Shown here one piece after another: positions 1-7,544 of a stretch of 56,360 bases of DNA. Each line of letters starts with the position of its first letter. Positions within the stretch are counted from its first letter, which is position 1. A program made the translations under genes and the position numbers. The notes under the pieces were generated by a model. It had not been told where the DNA came from and made no database searches. It saw only the letters and a list, made by a program, of their open reading frames with translations. The DNA comes from Arthrobacter sp. AZCC_0090 (GTDB taxonomy: Bacteria > Actinomycetota > Actinomycetes > Actinomycetales > Micrococcaceae). The stretch spans positions 1 through 56,360 of the forward strand of contig NZ_JACHEE010000021.1 in the NCBI RefSeq assembly GCF_014207375.1. Direction: 5' to 3'.

Positions 1-95
1 TGGGCGTCATCCGCCACGTCGACGCCGGCTACCCCCGCGCCATCGAAGTCGCCCACGAACGCGGCGTCCGCATCCCCATGACCGAAACCAACTAA
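1..95 (+). CDS. hutU: Urocanate hydratase, C-terminal end (partial)
   Basis: Only the last 30 codons are in the window, read from base 3 to the TAA at 93-95. The peptide contains VIRHVDAGYP and ends RIPMTETN. The RHxDAGY block followed by a basic tail is what I recognise as the C-terminus of urocanase, which hydrates urocanate to imidazolone propionate in histidine degradation. The next gene on the same strand is a histidine ammonia-lyase homologue, which supports the call. The 5' part lies outside the window, so domain content cannot be checked. Confidence 0.72.
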   Translation, partial: GVIRHVDAGYPRAIEVAHERGVRIPMTETN

Positions 96-105
96 GACTT
101 CGATT

Positions 106-171
106 CCCAACTAACTCGCACTAGATGTCGCTATGAGCCCCCAAAACGACAACAACTGCGAGCTAGTTGGG
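106..171. repeat. 66-bp interspersed palindromic repeat, copy 1
   Basis: An imperfect inverted repeat begins CCCAACTAACTCG and ends GCTAGTTGGG, between hutU and the hutH-like gene. A second copy of the same length and with the same outer sequence lies at 31927-31992 between hyi and glxR. The right arms of the two copies are nearly identical, and the left arms are more divergent. It could fold into a long hairpin in the transcript and act as a processing or attenuation element. That function is inferred. Confidence 0.8.
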
Positions 172-206
172 GAGGTCAACCGCCCATCTTTGAAAGAATC
201 ACTTTC

Positions 207-1670
207 ATGATCGAAATCGACGGCGTCCGGCTGCACCTGGCCGATATTGCCAAGGTGGCCGCAGGTGGCACGAAGGTGACCCTGTCGCCGTCGGGCGCTG
301 AACGTATGGCCGCATCGCAGCGGTCCGCTCACGCGACGGCGTTGTCCCGGCCCGTCTACGGACGGTCCACAGGCGTCGGGGCTAATCGCTCGGTTGCCTT
401 GGATACCGCGGACAAGGAAGCCAATGCGCACGGACTGAATCTTTTGCGCAGCCACGCCGTCGACGCCGGACGAGTCCTTGACCGCGAAACCGTCAGGGCA
501 ATGCTGGTCATCAGGCTTTCCCAGCTCGCCGCGGGATCGTCCGGCATCAACCCGGCTGTGGCTGATGCCGTCGTGGAGATGCTCAACGCCAACGCCTTGC
601 CGGAAGTGCGGGAATTCGGCGGAATCGGCACTGCGGACCTGCCCGCGTTGGCAGGAACGGCCCTCACTCTCCTCGGCGAGCGCCCCACCATGGACGGCAA
701 GCTCGTCCCGGTGCCACTGGACACCTGGGCCACCGAGGATGCTCTGCCATTCATCAGTTCCAGCGCACTCACGATCGCCCAAGCCGTCCTGGCCCACCAG
801 AAGTTGGTGACCCTTCTGGGGAACCTGACCACCGTGAGCGCACTGTCCTTCGCGGCAATGTCCGGCAATCCGGAAGCCTTGAGTCCAGAAGTCGCAAAGG
901 CCGCGGACGCGCCGGCTATCAGGGACATGGCCGGGGTAATCCGCGGCCTTGTGGAAGGCAGTGGTGATCCGGCAAGGATCCAGGACCCGTACTGCCTACG
1001 CACCCTGCCGCAGGTTCTTGGCTCAGTGGCCGAGGAACTCGAGGCGCTCAGCATCCTTTTGGAGCGTCTGGTGGTGGCCGGCCATGAGAACCCCCTCGTG
1101 TACGGCGATGCCGAGGATGGCAGCAACGGGGTGGCCCACCATGGCCTGTTCCAGATGACTAGCTTGGCCCGCCGCGTCGATGCCCTGCAGTTGGCCATCG
1201 GTGCGGCGTGCGCAACGAATCTCCGGAGGATCAGCCTGTTGTGCGATCCCAGCTACACGGGCCTCCACAGATTCCTGGCGGTCGACGACGGCGGCCAGTC
1301 GGGCGTCATGATGTTGGAGTATGTGGCCGCCGCAGCGGTGGGCCGGATTCGGACCAATGCTCAGCCGGTGAGCCTGCAGACGGTGGTCCTCTCCCTGGGC
1401 GCAGAAGAAGATGCCAGTTTCGCGAGTGTGGCCACTTCCCGCCTGGATTCCACGGTGCGGGCGCTGTCAACGGTTGTTGGCATTGAACTCCTTTGCGCGT
1501 CACGGGCACTCAGGCTGCAGGGCCGGACGCCGGAAGAATTCGCGAGCCTTCGGTTCCGAAAGGCCTTCGACGCCGGTCTGTCGTTACCCTCCGACGTTCA
1601 GGACCGGGACCTTCGCCCCGATGTCGACGCGGCGATCCGCTTGACGATCCTTCCCGAGTTCGGGCACTAA
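207..1670 (+). CDS. Histidine ammonia-lyase family protein lacking the MIO triplet
   Basis: This 487-residue protein belongs to the aromatic amino acid lyase (HutH/PAL) family. It has the family's catalytic Tyr loop (YGRSTGVG, residues 51-58), the IQDPYCLR block and an ENPLVYGDAEDGSN segment. Length is close to the usual ~510. In true histidase the sequence GSVGASGDLAPLA contains Ala-Ser-Gly, which cyclises to the MIO electrophile. Here the same place reads GGIGTADLPALA (residues 138-149), one residue shorter and without Ser. Ordinary histidase chemistry is therefore doubtful, although the gene follows hutU. The ATG at 207 is preceded by a weak GAAAG. It may be a non-MIO paralogue with another role; I am sure of the family and unsure of the reaction. 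Confidence 0.8.
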   Translation: MIEIDGVRLHLADIAKVAAGGTKVTLSPSGAERMAASQRSAHATALSRPVYGRSTGVGANRSVALDTADKEANAHGLNLLRSHAVDAGRVLDRETVRAMLVIRLSQLAAGSSGINPAVADAVVEMLNANALPEVREFGGIGTADLPALAGTALTLLGERPTMDGKLVPVPLDTWATEDALPFISSSALTIAQAVLAHQKLVTLLGNLTTVSALSFAAMSGNPEALSPEVAKAADAPAIRDMAGVIRGLVEGSGDPARIQDPYCLRTLPQVLGSVAEELEALSILLERLVVAGHENPLVYGDAEDGSNGVAHHGLFQMTSLARRVDALQLAIGAACATNLRRISLLCDPSYTGLHRFLAVDDGGQSGVMMLEYVAAAAVGRIRTNAQPVSLQTVVLSLGAEEDASFASVATSRLDSTVRALSTVVGIELLCASRALRLQGRTPEEFASLRFRKAFDAGLSLPSDVQDRDLRPDVDAAIRLTILPEFGH

Positions 1671-1746
1671 GCATGCTTAGCTATGGACTACTGCCCAGGA
1701 CGGGCGTAACTTAAGGTCCAAACACCGCACTGGGGAGGTGGCGTGT

Positions 1747-2607
1747 TTGGCCGGGTATCTGGGGTGCCGTGGCATTTGGTTGTTGCGCCCTATGCTTCTC
1801 GCCGTCATCGGCGCATTCGTGTGGTTGCTGTGGCTCGCCGGGCCATCGCAGGCCAGTGATCTTCTGCCGTCAGTTCCGCCTGCCCCGTCGCCTTCCGTTT
1901 TGCCTGCGCCCGTTGCCCCTTCCGATCTCATAGGGTCAATCGCCCAGGATGTTCCTCCCGCTATTCCAGGTCCGAGCCAATTGGCCGCGATTCCCAAGAC
2001 CCTCGTCAATCTGTTGCCGGGCGATGCCGTGCCACCGGTCGTTGGTGGAATCATCGACGCCGCGCCACCGCTGGTTGACAACACGATCGGTCAACTCCCA
2101 GGACTGCCCGGGCCGCCTTCGGTGCCACCGGTGCCGCCGGTGCTGCCATTGCCACCGGTGCCGCCACTGCCCGGGATCCTGCCTCCCCCGGGAATAGACG
2201 TTCCGGCCGTTCCGCTGCAGGGGAGCGGCTCCGGTGCACTGACGCCGCCTGGTTCGGCCACACTCTTCCGTACCAGCGCGCCAACTGCCGACGGCGGATC
2301 GGCTGCGTACGCACCAATCCCCGTTTTCATTCCGGACGAAGCTGTTCCGATATTCCCCGCCGAATTGGCGATGACTAACTCGTTGCCTGATCCTAGGGAT
2401 CCTCTGGCAGACACACCGGCTCCTGCCGCGGCGTCCCCACCTGAGTCCAGCTCGATGTCGGGACCACACGGCGGATCCGCCGGCGGGGCGGCAGATCTCC
2501 CGGAACAGCGTGCATTGGCACCGCCCTTCCACGACGGCCGCATCCCTGATGGCGGTCAAGAACCCGCTGCCGAACCCGCGTTCGATCCGGGGTCTTCTCC
2601 CGACTGA
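1747..2607 (+). CDS. Proline-rich exported or membrane-anchored protein, unknown function
   Basis: A hydrophobic N-terminal segment (LLAVIGAFVWLLWLAG) followed by an Ala-containing cleavage-like site (PSQASD) indicates export. The rest is low-complexity, dominated by Pro, Ala, Val and Gly, with a tract of repeated PPVPP-type units near the middle. No enzymatic domain is visible. The start is uncertain: GGGGAGG at 1732-1738 sits 8 bases before TTG 1747, which fits better than GTG 1738, which overlaps that site. An internal ATG lies at 1792. It probably encodes a wall-spanning or surface protein, which is inferred from composition only. Confidence 0.6.
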   Translation: MAGYLGCRGIWLLRPMLLAVIGAFVWLLWLAGPSQASDLLPSVPPAPSPSVLPAPVAPSDLIGSIAQDVPPAIPGPSQLAAIPKTLVNLLPGDAVPPVVGGIIDAAPPLVDNTIGQLPGLPGPPSVPPVPPVLPLPPVPPLPGILPPPGIDVPAVPLQGSGSGALTPPGSATLFRTSAPTADGGSAAYAPIPVFIPDEAVPIFPAELAMTNSLPDPRDPLADTPAPAAASPPESSSMSGPHGGSAGGAADLPEQRALAPPFHDGRIPDGGQEPAAEPAFDPGSSPD

Positions 2608-2792
2608 CCAGGCCGCCCCTGCCTCGATGGCAGGCACGACCCACCTGCGCCACACGCGTAGGGACAAGCCTCAGTCAGGAGAAGACCATGCAGGACCAGA
2701 CGAGATTCATCGGCAATTGGCCCGACCCAATGTCTGAAGGAAGGAGCAAATAGATAGCATCTCGGCAGGCGCTCAGCGCCCATAAGGAAACA

Positions 2793-2837
2793 ACGACGCC
2801 GGCCGTGCAGTCAGTCTCACTGCACGGCCGGCGTCGT
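2793..2837. terminator. Strong hairpin between converging genes
   Basis: A perfect 18-bp inverted repeat, ACGACGCCGGCCGTGCAG against its complement, with a 9-base loop. It lies between the stop of the proline-rich protein gene and the stop of the convergent serine hydrolase gene. There is no clear T-tract, so it may act as a bidirectional hairpin terminator of the GC-rich type. Confidence 0.8.
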
Positions 2838-2863
2838 GGTGCTGAAGACAGGCCAAAGGATCG

Positions 2864-3862
2864 TTAGAACAGGCCGTTGACCACCGCTTGAGTGAGCTGG
2901 TGGAAGACGTCAGTGCGGGCGGGAATGTCGCTCTCGTCCTGTCCTTTCGTGTACACCACGAACACGTAGGAACTGGCGCCCTTGGTGAGGATGCTGGCGT
3001 CGTGGAGTTCGTCGTCGAGCAGCCCGTACTTATGAAAGACCGTGATGCTGGCCGGTACAGCGGCTGGGATGAGCGTTTCGTAGTTCGTGTTCTGCATGTA
3101 GGACAGCAGTTGCGCGGTGTCCTGCTGGTTCAAGAGCTTTCCGGTGTAGAGGTCGGACAGAATGCCGGCCATCTCGCTTGGAGTCAACGTGTTGTTCAAG
3201 GGGTCGTAGCTGACGCCGATTGACGCCGCATACGCCTGCAGTTCCGAGTAGCCGACTGCGTCCATGATCAAGGACCAGGAATCGTTGTCGCTCTCTTGGA
3301 TCATCTCCTTGATCTGGAATCCGGATGTGTAGTCCCCCAAGGGATCGTCAAGCGACACTTCGCCCTTCTCTACCAGATGGTAGTACGCGGCTGCGGCCAA
3401 GACCTTGGCCGTGCTGGCCGCCTCGAATGGCGCCTGGACCCCGTACTGGTGGCTTGAGCCATTCGACAAGTCGATCAGCGTGACGCCGATCTGGTACTGG
3501 CTGTTGGCGTTGATGATGCCGTTGATCTCCGCATCCAAGGCAGGGGTCACGCCTGCCGCCGGGGCGGCGGGCACCACTGGCGCCACCGCCGCGGGAGCAG
3601 CAGCCACTGCAGACGCCGTCGGTGTCTCGGGCTCCACAGAAGCGGCCGACGACGGCGTGCCGCTAGGTACCGCCGATACGGTGCGGGAGGCGGTTGAGCG
3701 CGCATGCGCTGCAGAGTAGATCGTTGCCGTAAGGGTCAGCGCCAAAACAACCGCGCAGGCTGTCAGCAAAGCCGATCGATATCGGAGGGAACCCCAAAAG
3801 TTCCGCCGATTTCGCTTCCGTCCGGGTCCGAGTCCGGAACGATAGGGCTCTTGCTCTTCCAT
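2864..3862 (-). CDS. Class A beta-lactamase-related serine hydrolase, membrane-anchored
   Basis: The 332-residue protein has a basic cytoplasmic start, one transmembrane segment (about residues 30-50), an Ala/Pro/Ser-rich linker (about 60-108) and a C-terminal beta-lactamase-2-type domain. Catalytic motifs are visible in order: S150-T-A-K153 (SxxK), S191-D-N193 (SDN) and H277-K-Y-G280 in place of KTG. The HKYG variant is typical of actinobacterial serine hydrolases of this family that are not proven beta-lactamases. It probably acts on peptidoglycan or an ester outside the membrane. Whether it confers drug resistance cannot be judged from sequence. The gene stands alone and converges on the preceding gene. 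Confidence 0.82.
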   Translation of the reverse strand: MEEQEPYRSGLGPGRKRNRRNFWGSLRYRSALLTACAVVLALTLTATIYSAAHARSTASRTVSAVPSGTPSSAASVEPETPTASAVAAAPAAVAPVVPAAPAAGVTPALDAEINGIINANSQYQIGVTLIDLSNGSSHQYGVQAPFEAASTAKVLAAAAYYHLVEKGEVSLDDPLGDYTSGFQIKEMIQESDNDSWSLIMDAVGYSELQAYAASIGVSYDPLNNTLTPSEMAGILSDLYTGKLLNQQDTAQLLSYMQNTNYETLIPAAVPASITVFHKYGLLDDELHDASILTKGASSYVFVVYTKGQDESDIPARTDVFHQLTQAVVNGLF

Positions 3863-3942
3863 AGTGAACCAAACGTAGCTACGGCAGCTATGTAAGAGCT
3901 ATGAAAATCCTGTCCGCCAGCCACGTGTCGGCTGGGTGAATT

Positions 3943-4248
3943 TCACGCGTCGCGGATCGGCGAGCCCAACACGGTGAACCGGGTACCGCTCATCTCCCCG
4001 GAGAGCAACGGCATTGCCTCAGCGATGGCGGCCCTCACGCCGTCCAACTGCAAAGATGCTTGGTGTGCCTCCGCCGACTCCCACAGCTCGCAGACAAACA
4101 CCGTGTCCGGGGCTTCGTCATTGATGCCCACCTCGTAGAGCGAGCAGCCCGCTTCCCGAAGCTCCGGTTTCGGCCTGAGGAGGATGCCGACGACGGCGTC
4201 GCGCTGGCCAGGTTTCGTGCCAAGACTTCCCACGTTTGCAAAGGTCAT
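3943..4248 (-). CDS. ABM-family (antibiotic biosynthesis monooxygenase-like) protein
   Basis: About 101 residues with the ferredoxin-like ABM pattern: an N-terminal strand (FANVGSLGTKPGQRD), a central YEVGINDEAPDTVFVCELW segment and a helix with EAHQASLQ. Such dimeric proteins are small oxygenases or heme- or quinone-handling enzymes; the substrate is unknown here. An upstream start at 4305 would overlap the amidotransferase gene, and ATG 4266 is also possible. ATG 4248 gives the N-terminus usual for the family and a 28-base gap after the amidotransferase stop. It is probably cotranscribed with that gene. Confidence 0.75.
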   Translation of the reverse strand: MTFANVGSLGTKPGQRDAVVGILLRPKPELREAGCSLYEVGINDEAPDTVFVCELWESAEAHQASLQLDGVRAAIAEAMPLLSGEMSGTRFTVLGSPIRDA

Positions 4249-4276
4249 GCGCCCATTGTGCTTCATTCCGCCGACG

Positions 4277-5014
4277 CTATTGGGGACCTGCGTACCGCAG
4301 GACAAAGTTCTTGAGGATCTTCATCGGTTCGGTCGCCGAGATCTTCCGGGCATCTGCCATCAACTGCTCAGCGGCCTCGGGCGGGAAGTATCCGGAGTGG
4401 CGGTAGGTGCTGATCCGGGTGACCAGCCCCTCGGCGTCGAGCTCCGGATGGAACTGGGTGGCGTATAGGTTCCTCTTGATACGGAACATCTGCACCGGGC
4501 AGGCTGCCGAGCTGGCCAGCAACACGGCGTGTCCGGGCAAAACGGTGCACGCTTCCTTGTGACCGGTGAAGGCAACAAAGCGCTCGGACATGCCCTCGAG
4601 GAGCGGATCTCGGAGCCCCTCTGCCGTGAGTTTTATGGTGACCCCGCCGAGTCCTTCGCCGTAGGTGCGGTCAATCACCGCTCCTTGGTGGAGGCCCAGG
4701 GTTCCGACCCCGTAGCAAGCCCCCAGAAATGGAAAGTCGGCCGCGACAATCCCGTCCAGCAGCCGCGAAAGAGCCTTCTCCACCCGCTTCTGGACGGGGC
4801 TCTTGTGCTCAGGCGGATCGCTCGAGGTGAAGGGGCTACCACCCACAATTACGCCGGAATAGTCGGAGAGCTCAAGCGCCGGCAGGGGCTCAGCTTCCAA
4901 CCGGATGCGGATTAGCTGCTCGGGAGCCAGCCCTCCAAAACGAAGATACGCCTGATACTCTTCCCCGGCGGCGGCGTCTTCGGCACGAGATGCGAGCAGG
5001 AGAAACGGCTTCAC
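4277..5014 (-). CDS. Class I glutamine amidotransferase-like protein
   Basis: A 245-residue stand-alone GATase1 domain. The nucleophile elbow is GACYG (Cys100). The catalytic His/Glu pair lies in QFHPELD (His189, Glu191), and an oxyanion-type VGGSPF loop is near residue 58. Proteins of this size are often annotated as GMP-synthase-like glutamine amidotransferases or gamma-glutamyl-polyamine/peptide hydrolases. Nothing nearby names a partner synthetase. It is the first gene of a two-gene unit with the ABM protein and is divergent from the ammonium transporter, which hints at nitrogen metabolism. Confidence 0.82.
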   Translation of the reverse strand: MKPFLLLASRAEDAAAGEEYQAYLRFGGLAPEQLIRIRLEAEPLPALELSDYSGVIVGGSPFTSSDPPEHKSPVQKRVEKALSRLLDGIVAADFPFLGACYGVGTLGLHQGAVIDRTYGEGLGGVTIKLTAEGLRDPLLEGMSERFVAFTGHKEACTVLPGHAVLLASSAACPVQMFRIKRNLYATQFHPELDAEGLVTRISTYRHSGYFPPEAAEQLMADARKISATEPMKILKNFVLRYAGPQ

Positions 5015-5219
5015 AGGCTAAGTGTGCGCGCGGCGGCCGTGACGCGCCAGCGTTCGGCTGAAACATCCATCGGGGGCGGTGAGCACCCGTTCACGTGGAA
5101 GAAATGTCCGGGTTTCTGGCCCGATGGCATGATTTCAACTCCAGCCACTCCCGAATCCGCGGAAACACGGCGATCCTATGGGCACCTCGCGGGCAGCCCG
5201 CGTCCGCGCGCAGGTGGCG

Positions 5220-5310
5220 TTAACATGCCCGAAACATCCCCGTCATGCGTTCTTCACGCCAGGCCTGTTTATGTAACGTCCCTGCAATTTTTCCTCGCAT
5301 TGCCCGAAAC
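5220..5310 (+). promoter_or_regulatory. Candidate GlnR-type nitrogen control boxes upstream of amt
   Basis: Two stretches follow the 11-base periodicity of GlnR boxes (gTnAC-n6-GaAAc). The first is TTAAC (5220-5224), GAAAC (5231-5235) and GTCAT (5242-5246). The second is GTAAC (5273-5277), GCAAT (5284-5288), TCGCA (5295-5299) and GAAAC (5306-5310). All steps are exactly 11 bases. The gene downstream is an ammonium transporter, a classic GlnR target in actinomycetes. The match is by eye and some half-sites are weak. The rest of the 380-base gap between the amidotransferase and amt holds no gene I can support. Confidence 0.45.
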
Positions 5311-5394
5311 ACGAACCCGGAAATATTGGGCAGGGGAAGAACGGGGCCAGCCACGGCGGCCCTCCTACGCACTCCGATAAGAAGGGAAACGCAC

Positions 5395-6771
5395 GTGCAT
5401 ATCACTGCGGAAAACGTTTGGGTGATGGTGTCAGCGGCACTTGCACTGCTCATGACTCCGGCGCTCGGCCTCTTCTACGGTGGCATGACCCGGGCGAAGG
5501 CCTCCCTCAACATGATCATGATGAGCTTCATCTCCGCGGGCATCGTTGGCGCCGTGTGGATCTTGTGGGGTTACTCGATGATCAGCGGCAAGAGCGTTCT
5601 GGGGCTTTTCGGCAACCCGTTCAGCAGCTTCGGTTCGGCGGACCTGGTTGGCTCCACCGATCTCATCAAGCTGGGTTTCAGTGCTACCTTCGCGATCGTC
5701 ACCGTGGCCCTCATCAGTGGGGCGATTGCCGACCGCGCCAAGTTCACTTCCTGGGTCATCTTCGTCCCCATCTGGATCACGCTGGTGTACTGCCCCCTGG
5801 CGTTCATGGTCTGGGGCGGCGGCCTCCTGAGCCCCGGCGGAGCCATCAGTTCCGTGTTCGGCCAGGTGATTGACTTCGCCGGTGGCACGGTTGTGGAAAT
5901 CAGTTCGGGCGCTGCCGCCTTTGTCCTGGCGTTGATCCTGGGCAAGCGTCACGGCTTTGGAAAGGACCCGAACCACCGCCCGCACAACCTCCCCTTCATC
6001 ATGCTTGGCGCAGGCCTCCTCTGGTTCGGCTGGTTCGGCTTCAATGCCGGGGCTGCCACGACGGCAGAACAGGCAGGCTTGATCTGGGTCAACACCCTCG
6101 TCGCCCCCGCCGGGGCCATGATCAGCTGGCTCGTGACGGAGAAGATCCGGCACGGCCACCCCACGTCCTTGGGTGCGGCATCCGGCGTCGTTGCCGGCCT
6201 CGTGGCTATCACTCCGGCCTGCGCTAATGTGGCTCCTTCCGCCGCACTTGGCCTGGGCCTCGTGGCTGGTGCCGCCTGTGCCGTGTTCGTGGACCTGAAG
6301 CACAAGTTCGGCTTCGATGACTCGCTGGACGTAGTGGGCGTCCACCTTGGTGGCGGACTCGTCGGCACCCTCGCGCTCGGTTTCATTGCGCTGCCGGTCA
6401 ACGGTAAGGGTGGAGGATTGTTCTACGGCGGCGGGCTCCAACAGCTCGTGGCGCAGATCGTGGCCATTCTTGTCACCCTTGCACTCTCTGGAATCATGAC
6501 GGCAATCATTGCCCTGGTCATCCACAAGACCGTTGGATTCCGGGTCAGCCACGAGGCCGAGCTTGCCGGTGTGGACTTGTCCGAGCATGCCGAGACCGCC
6601 TACGAGTTCGGCGGATTGTCCCGGAGCCACTTCAACGCCCTGCCCCACGTCCACATCCCGGTTGCCGCCGCAGCCGTCCCGGTTTCAGCCCGAGCCGCTG
6701 CCGCCGCTTCGGCCCCCGCGGCCTCTGCCGCCGTCGAGCTCCAGCGCCAAAAGCAAGCCGACCCCGCATAA
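5395..6771 (+). CDS. amt: Ammonium transporter (Amt family) with Glu at the first twin-His position
   Basis: A 458-residue Amt channel with about 11 hydrophobic segments, starting at GTG 5395 behind GAAGGGA. This start puts the numbering close to E. coli AmtB: Asp160 in VIDFAGG and the second pore histidine, His317, in VVGVHLGGG. The first pore histidine is replaced: GGTVVEIS has Glu168 where most bacterial Amt proteins have His. The tail after about residue 415 is cytoplasmic and Ala/Pro-rich. Known Amt proteins conduct ammonium as NH3 plus H+. Glu at this site is known in some fungal Mep proteins and should alter pore behaviour. No glnB/glnK gene lies next to it. Confidence 0.93.
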   Translation: MHITAENVWVMVSAALALLMTPALGLFYGGMTRAKASLNMIMMSFISAGIVGAVWILWGYSMISGKSVLGLFGNPFSSFGSADLVGSTDLIKLGFSATFAIVTVALISGAIADRAKFTSWVIFVPIWITLVYCPLAFMVWGGGLLSPGGAISSVFGQVIDFAGGTVVEISSGAAAFVLALILGKRHGFGKDPNHRPHNLPFIMLGAGLLWFGWFGFNAGAATTAEQAGLIWVNTLVAPAGAMISWLVTEKIRHGHPTSLGAASGVVAGLVAITPACANVAPSAALGLGLVAGAACAVFVDLKHKFGFDDSLDVVGVHLGGGLVGTLALGFIALPVNGKGGGLFYGGGLQQLVAQIVAILVTLALSGIMTAIIALVIHKTVGFRVSHEAELAGVDLSEHAETAYEFGGLSRSHFNALPHVHIPVAAAAVPVSARAAAAASAPAASAAVELQRQKQADPA

Positions 6772-6818
6772 AGGAAGCGGGCATTTCCGCAGCCGCACCG
6801 GGCGCGTACGCTCAATTT

Positions 6819-7142
6819 GTGGATATCGTCGATTTCCTCTCTGAGCGTCTGAATGAGGACGAGGCTGCGGCGCGGAAACTCCTCGGCGACCGGTCAGTCT
6901 CCGAAGCGGGCAAATGGTACGAACGCCGGCTTCTCCTGGAATGCGAATCAAAGCGACGGCTACTAAGCATTGTGGAATCTGCACGGCAAACGGCCTTGGC
7001 CACGATGGTCCGCCATGCGTTTGGGGATGACCCGCAGTTGATTCCGGAGTCGATCGAATGGACCACAAAATCGTTGAATGCCCTCGCATTGCCCTACTCG
7101 GACCATCCCGATTTCGAGCCGGAGTGGCTGGCGGGGACGTAA
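6819..7142 (+). CDS. DUF6221-like small protein
   Basis: A 107-residue cytoplasmic protein starting at GTG 6819. It opens MDIVDFLSERLNEDE and continues with a helical, Arg/Glu-rich segment and a Trp-Tyr-Glu-Arg block, ending in a stretch about the local climate of the cell (HPDFEPEW). I recognise this as a short actinobacterial family of unknown function often annotated DUF6221. It shows no signal peptide, membrane segment or catalytic motif. It follows amt by 47 bases and may be read through from it. Confidence 0.6.
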   Translation: MDIVDFLSERLNEDEAAARKLLGDRSVSEAGKWYERRLLLECESKRRLLSIVESARQTALATMVRHAFGDDPQLIPESIEWTTKSLNALALPYSDHPDFEPEWLAGT

Positions 7143-7196
7143 CTGGAGGGGTGCGCGGCGCGTTCCTCACGTTAGCCGGGGCCCAAGAGTAGGAAT

Positions 7197-7332
7197 CGGC
7201 AGTATCTTGCCGAAATGCGCCCCTGGCGGTCTACCGACGCTCCAAAAGTCAGTTTTCGGCAGTATCTTGCCGATTTTCGCTAGATGGGCGAGAATGCGAG
7301 TATGGAACAAGCAAATCGGCAATATCGTGCCG
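7197..7332. promoter_or_regulatory. Three operator-like palindromes upstream of hipB, 60 bp apart
   Basis: CGGCAGTATCTTGCCG occurs at 7197-7212 and 7257-7272, and a variant, CGGCAATATCGTGCCG, at 7317-7332. Each is an inverted repeat with CGGCA/TGCCG arms and a 6-base centre. The start-to-start distance is exactly 60 bases both times. The last copy ends 14 bases before the hipB ATG and would overlap promoter or leader sequence. HipB proteins repress their own operons by binding several operators, so these are the likely HipB sites (inferred). Confidence 0.8.
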
Positions 7333-7346
7333 AATAGGTGGGACCC

Positions 7347-7544
7347 ATGGAAGACCTAGCGGCCATTGCTGCGACTATACGAAAAGCACGCAAGGAAGCC
7401 GGGATAACGCAGGCGGATCTTGCGGACCTTGCGGGGACCTCCGAAAGGACCATTCGGGCGATTGAAACGGCCAGTGGGAATCCTTCACTGGCAGCCGTCG
7501 TGGCGGTGGCGAACGCCGTCGGGATTCACATAGTGGCCAGCTGA
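7347..7544 (+). CDS. hipB: HipB-like XRE-family antitoxin / autorepressor
   Basis: A 65-residue single-domain protein with a Cro/C1-type helix-turn-helix (about residues 18-45, ITQADLADLAGTSERTIRAIE). The start at ATG 7347 is chosen because AGGTGG lies 5 bases upstream; GTG 7338 is an alternative. It overlaps hipA by one base (TGATG), indicating translational coupling. By analogy with E. coli HipB it would neutralise HipA and repress the operon through the three palindromes just upstream. Confidence 0.88.
   Translation: MEDLAAIAATIRKARKEAGITQADLADLAGTSERTIRAIETASGNPSLAAVVAVANAVGIHIVAS

Noticed and set aside
5431..6654. 407-codon minus-strand frame opposite amt
   Set aside because: Shadow of the ammonium transporter gene; highly charged composition (Asp, Glu, His, Arg) and no ribosome-binding site or family.
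7197..7332. CRISPR-like array
   Set aside because: There are three regularly spaced 16-base repeats, but they are palindromic, only three in number, 44-base spacers are promoter-like, and hipB follows directly; operators explain them.
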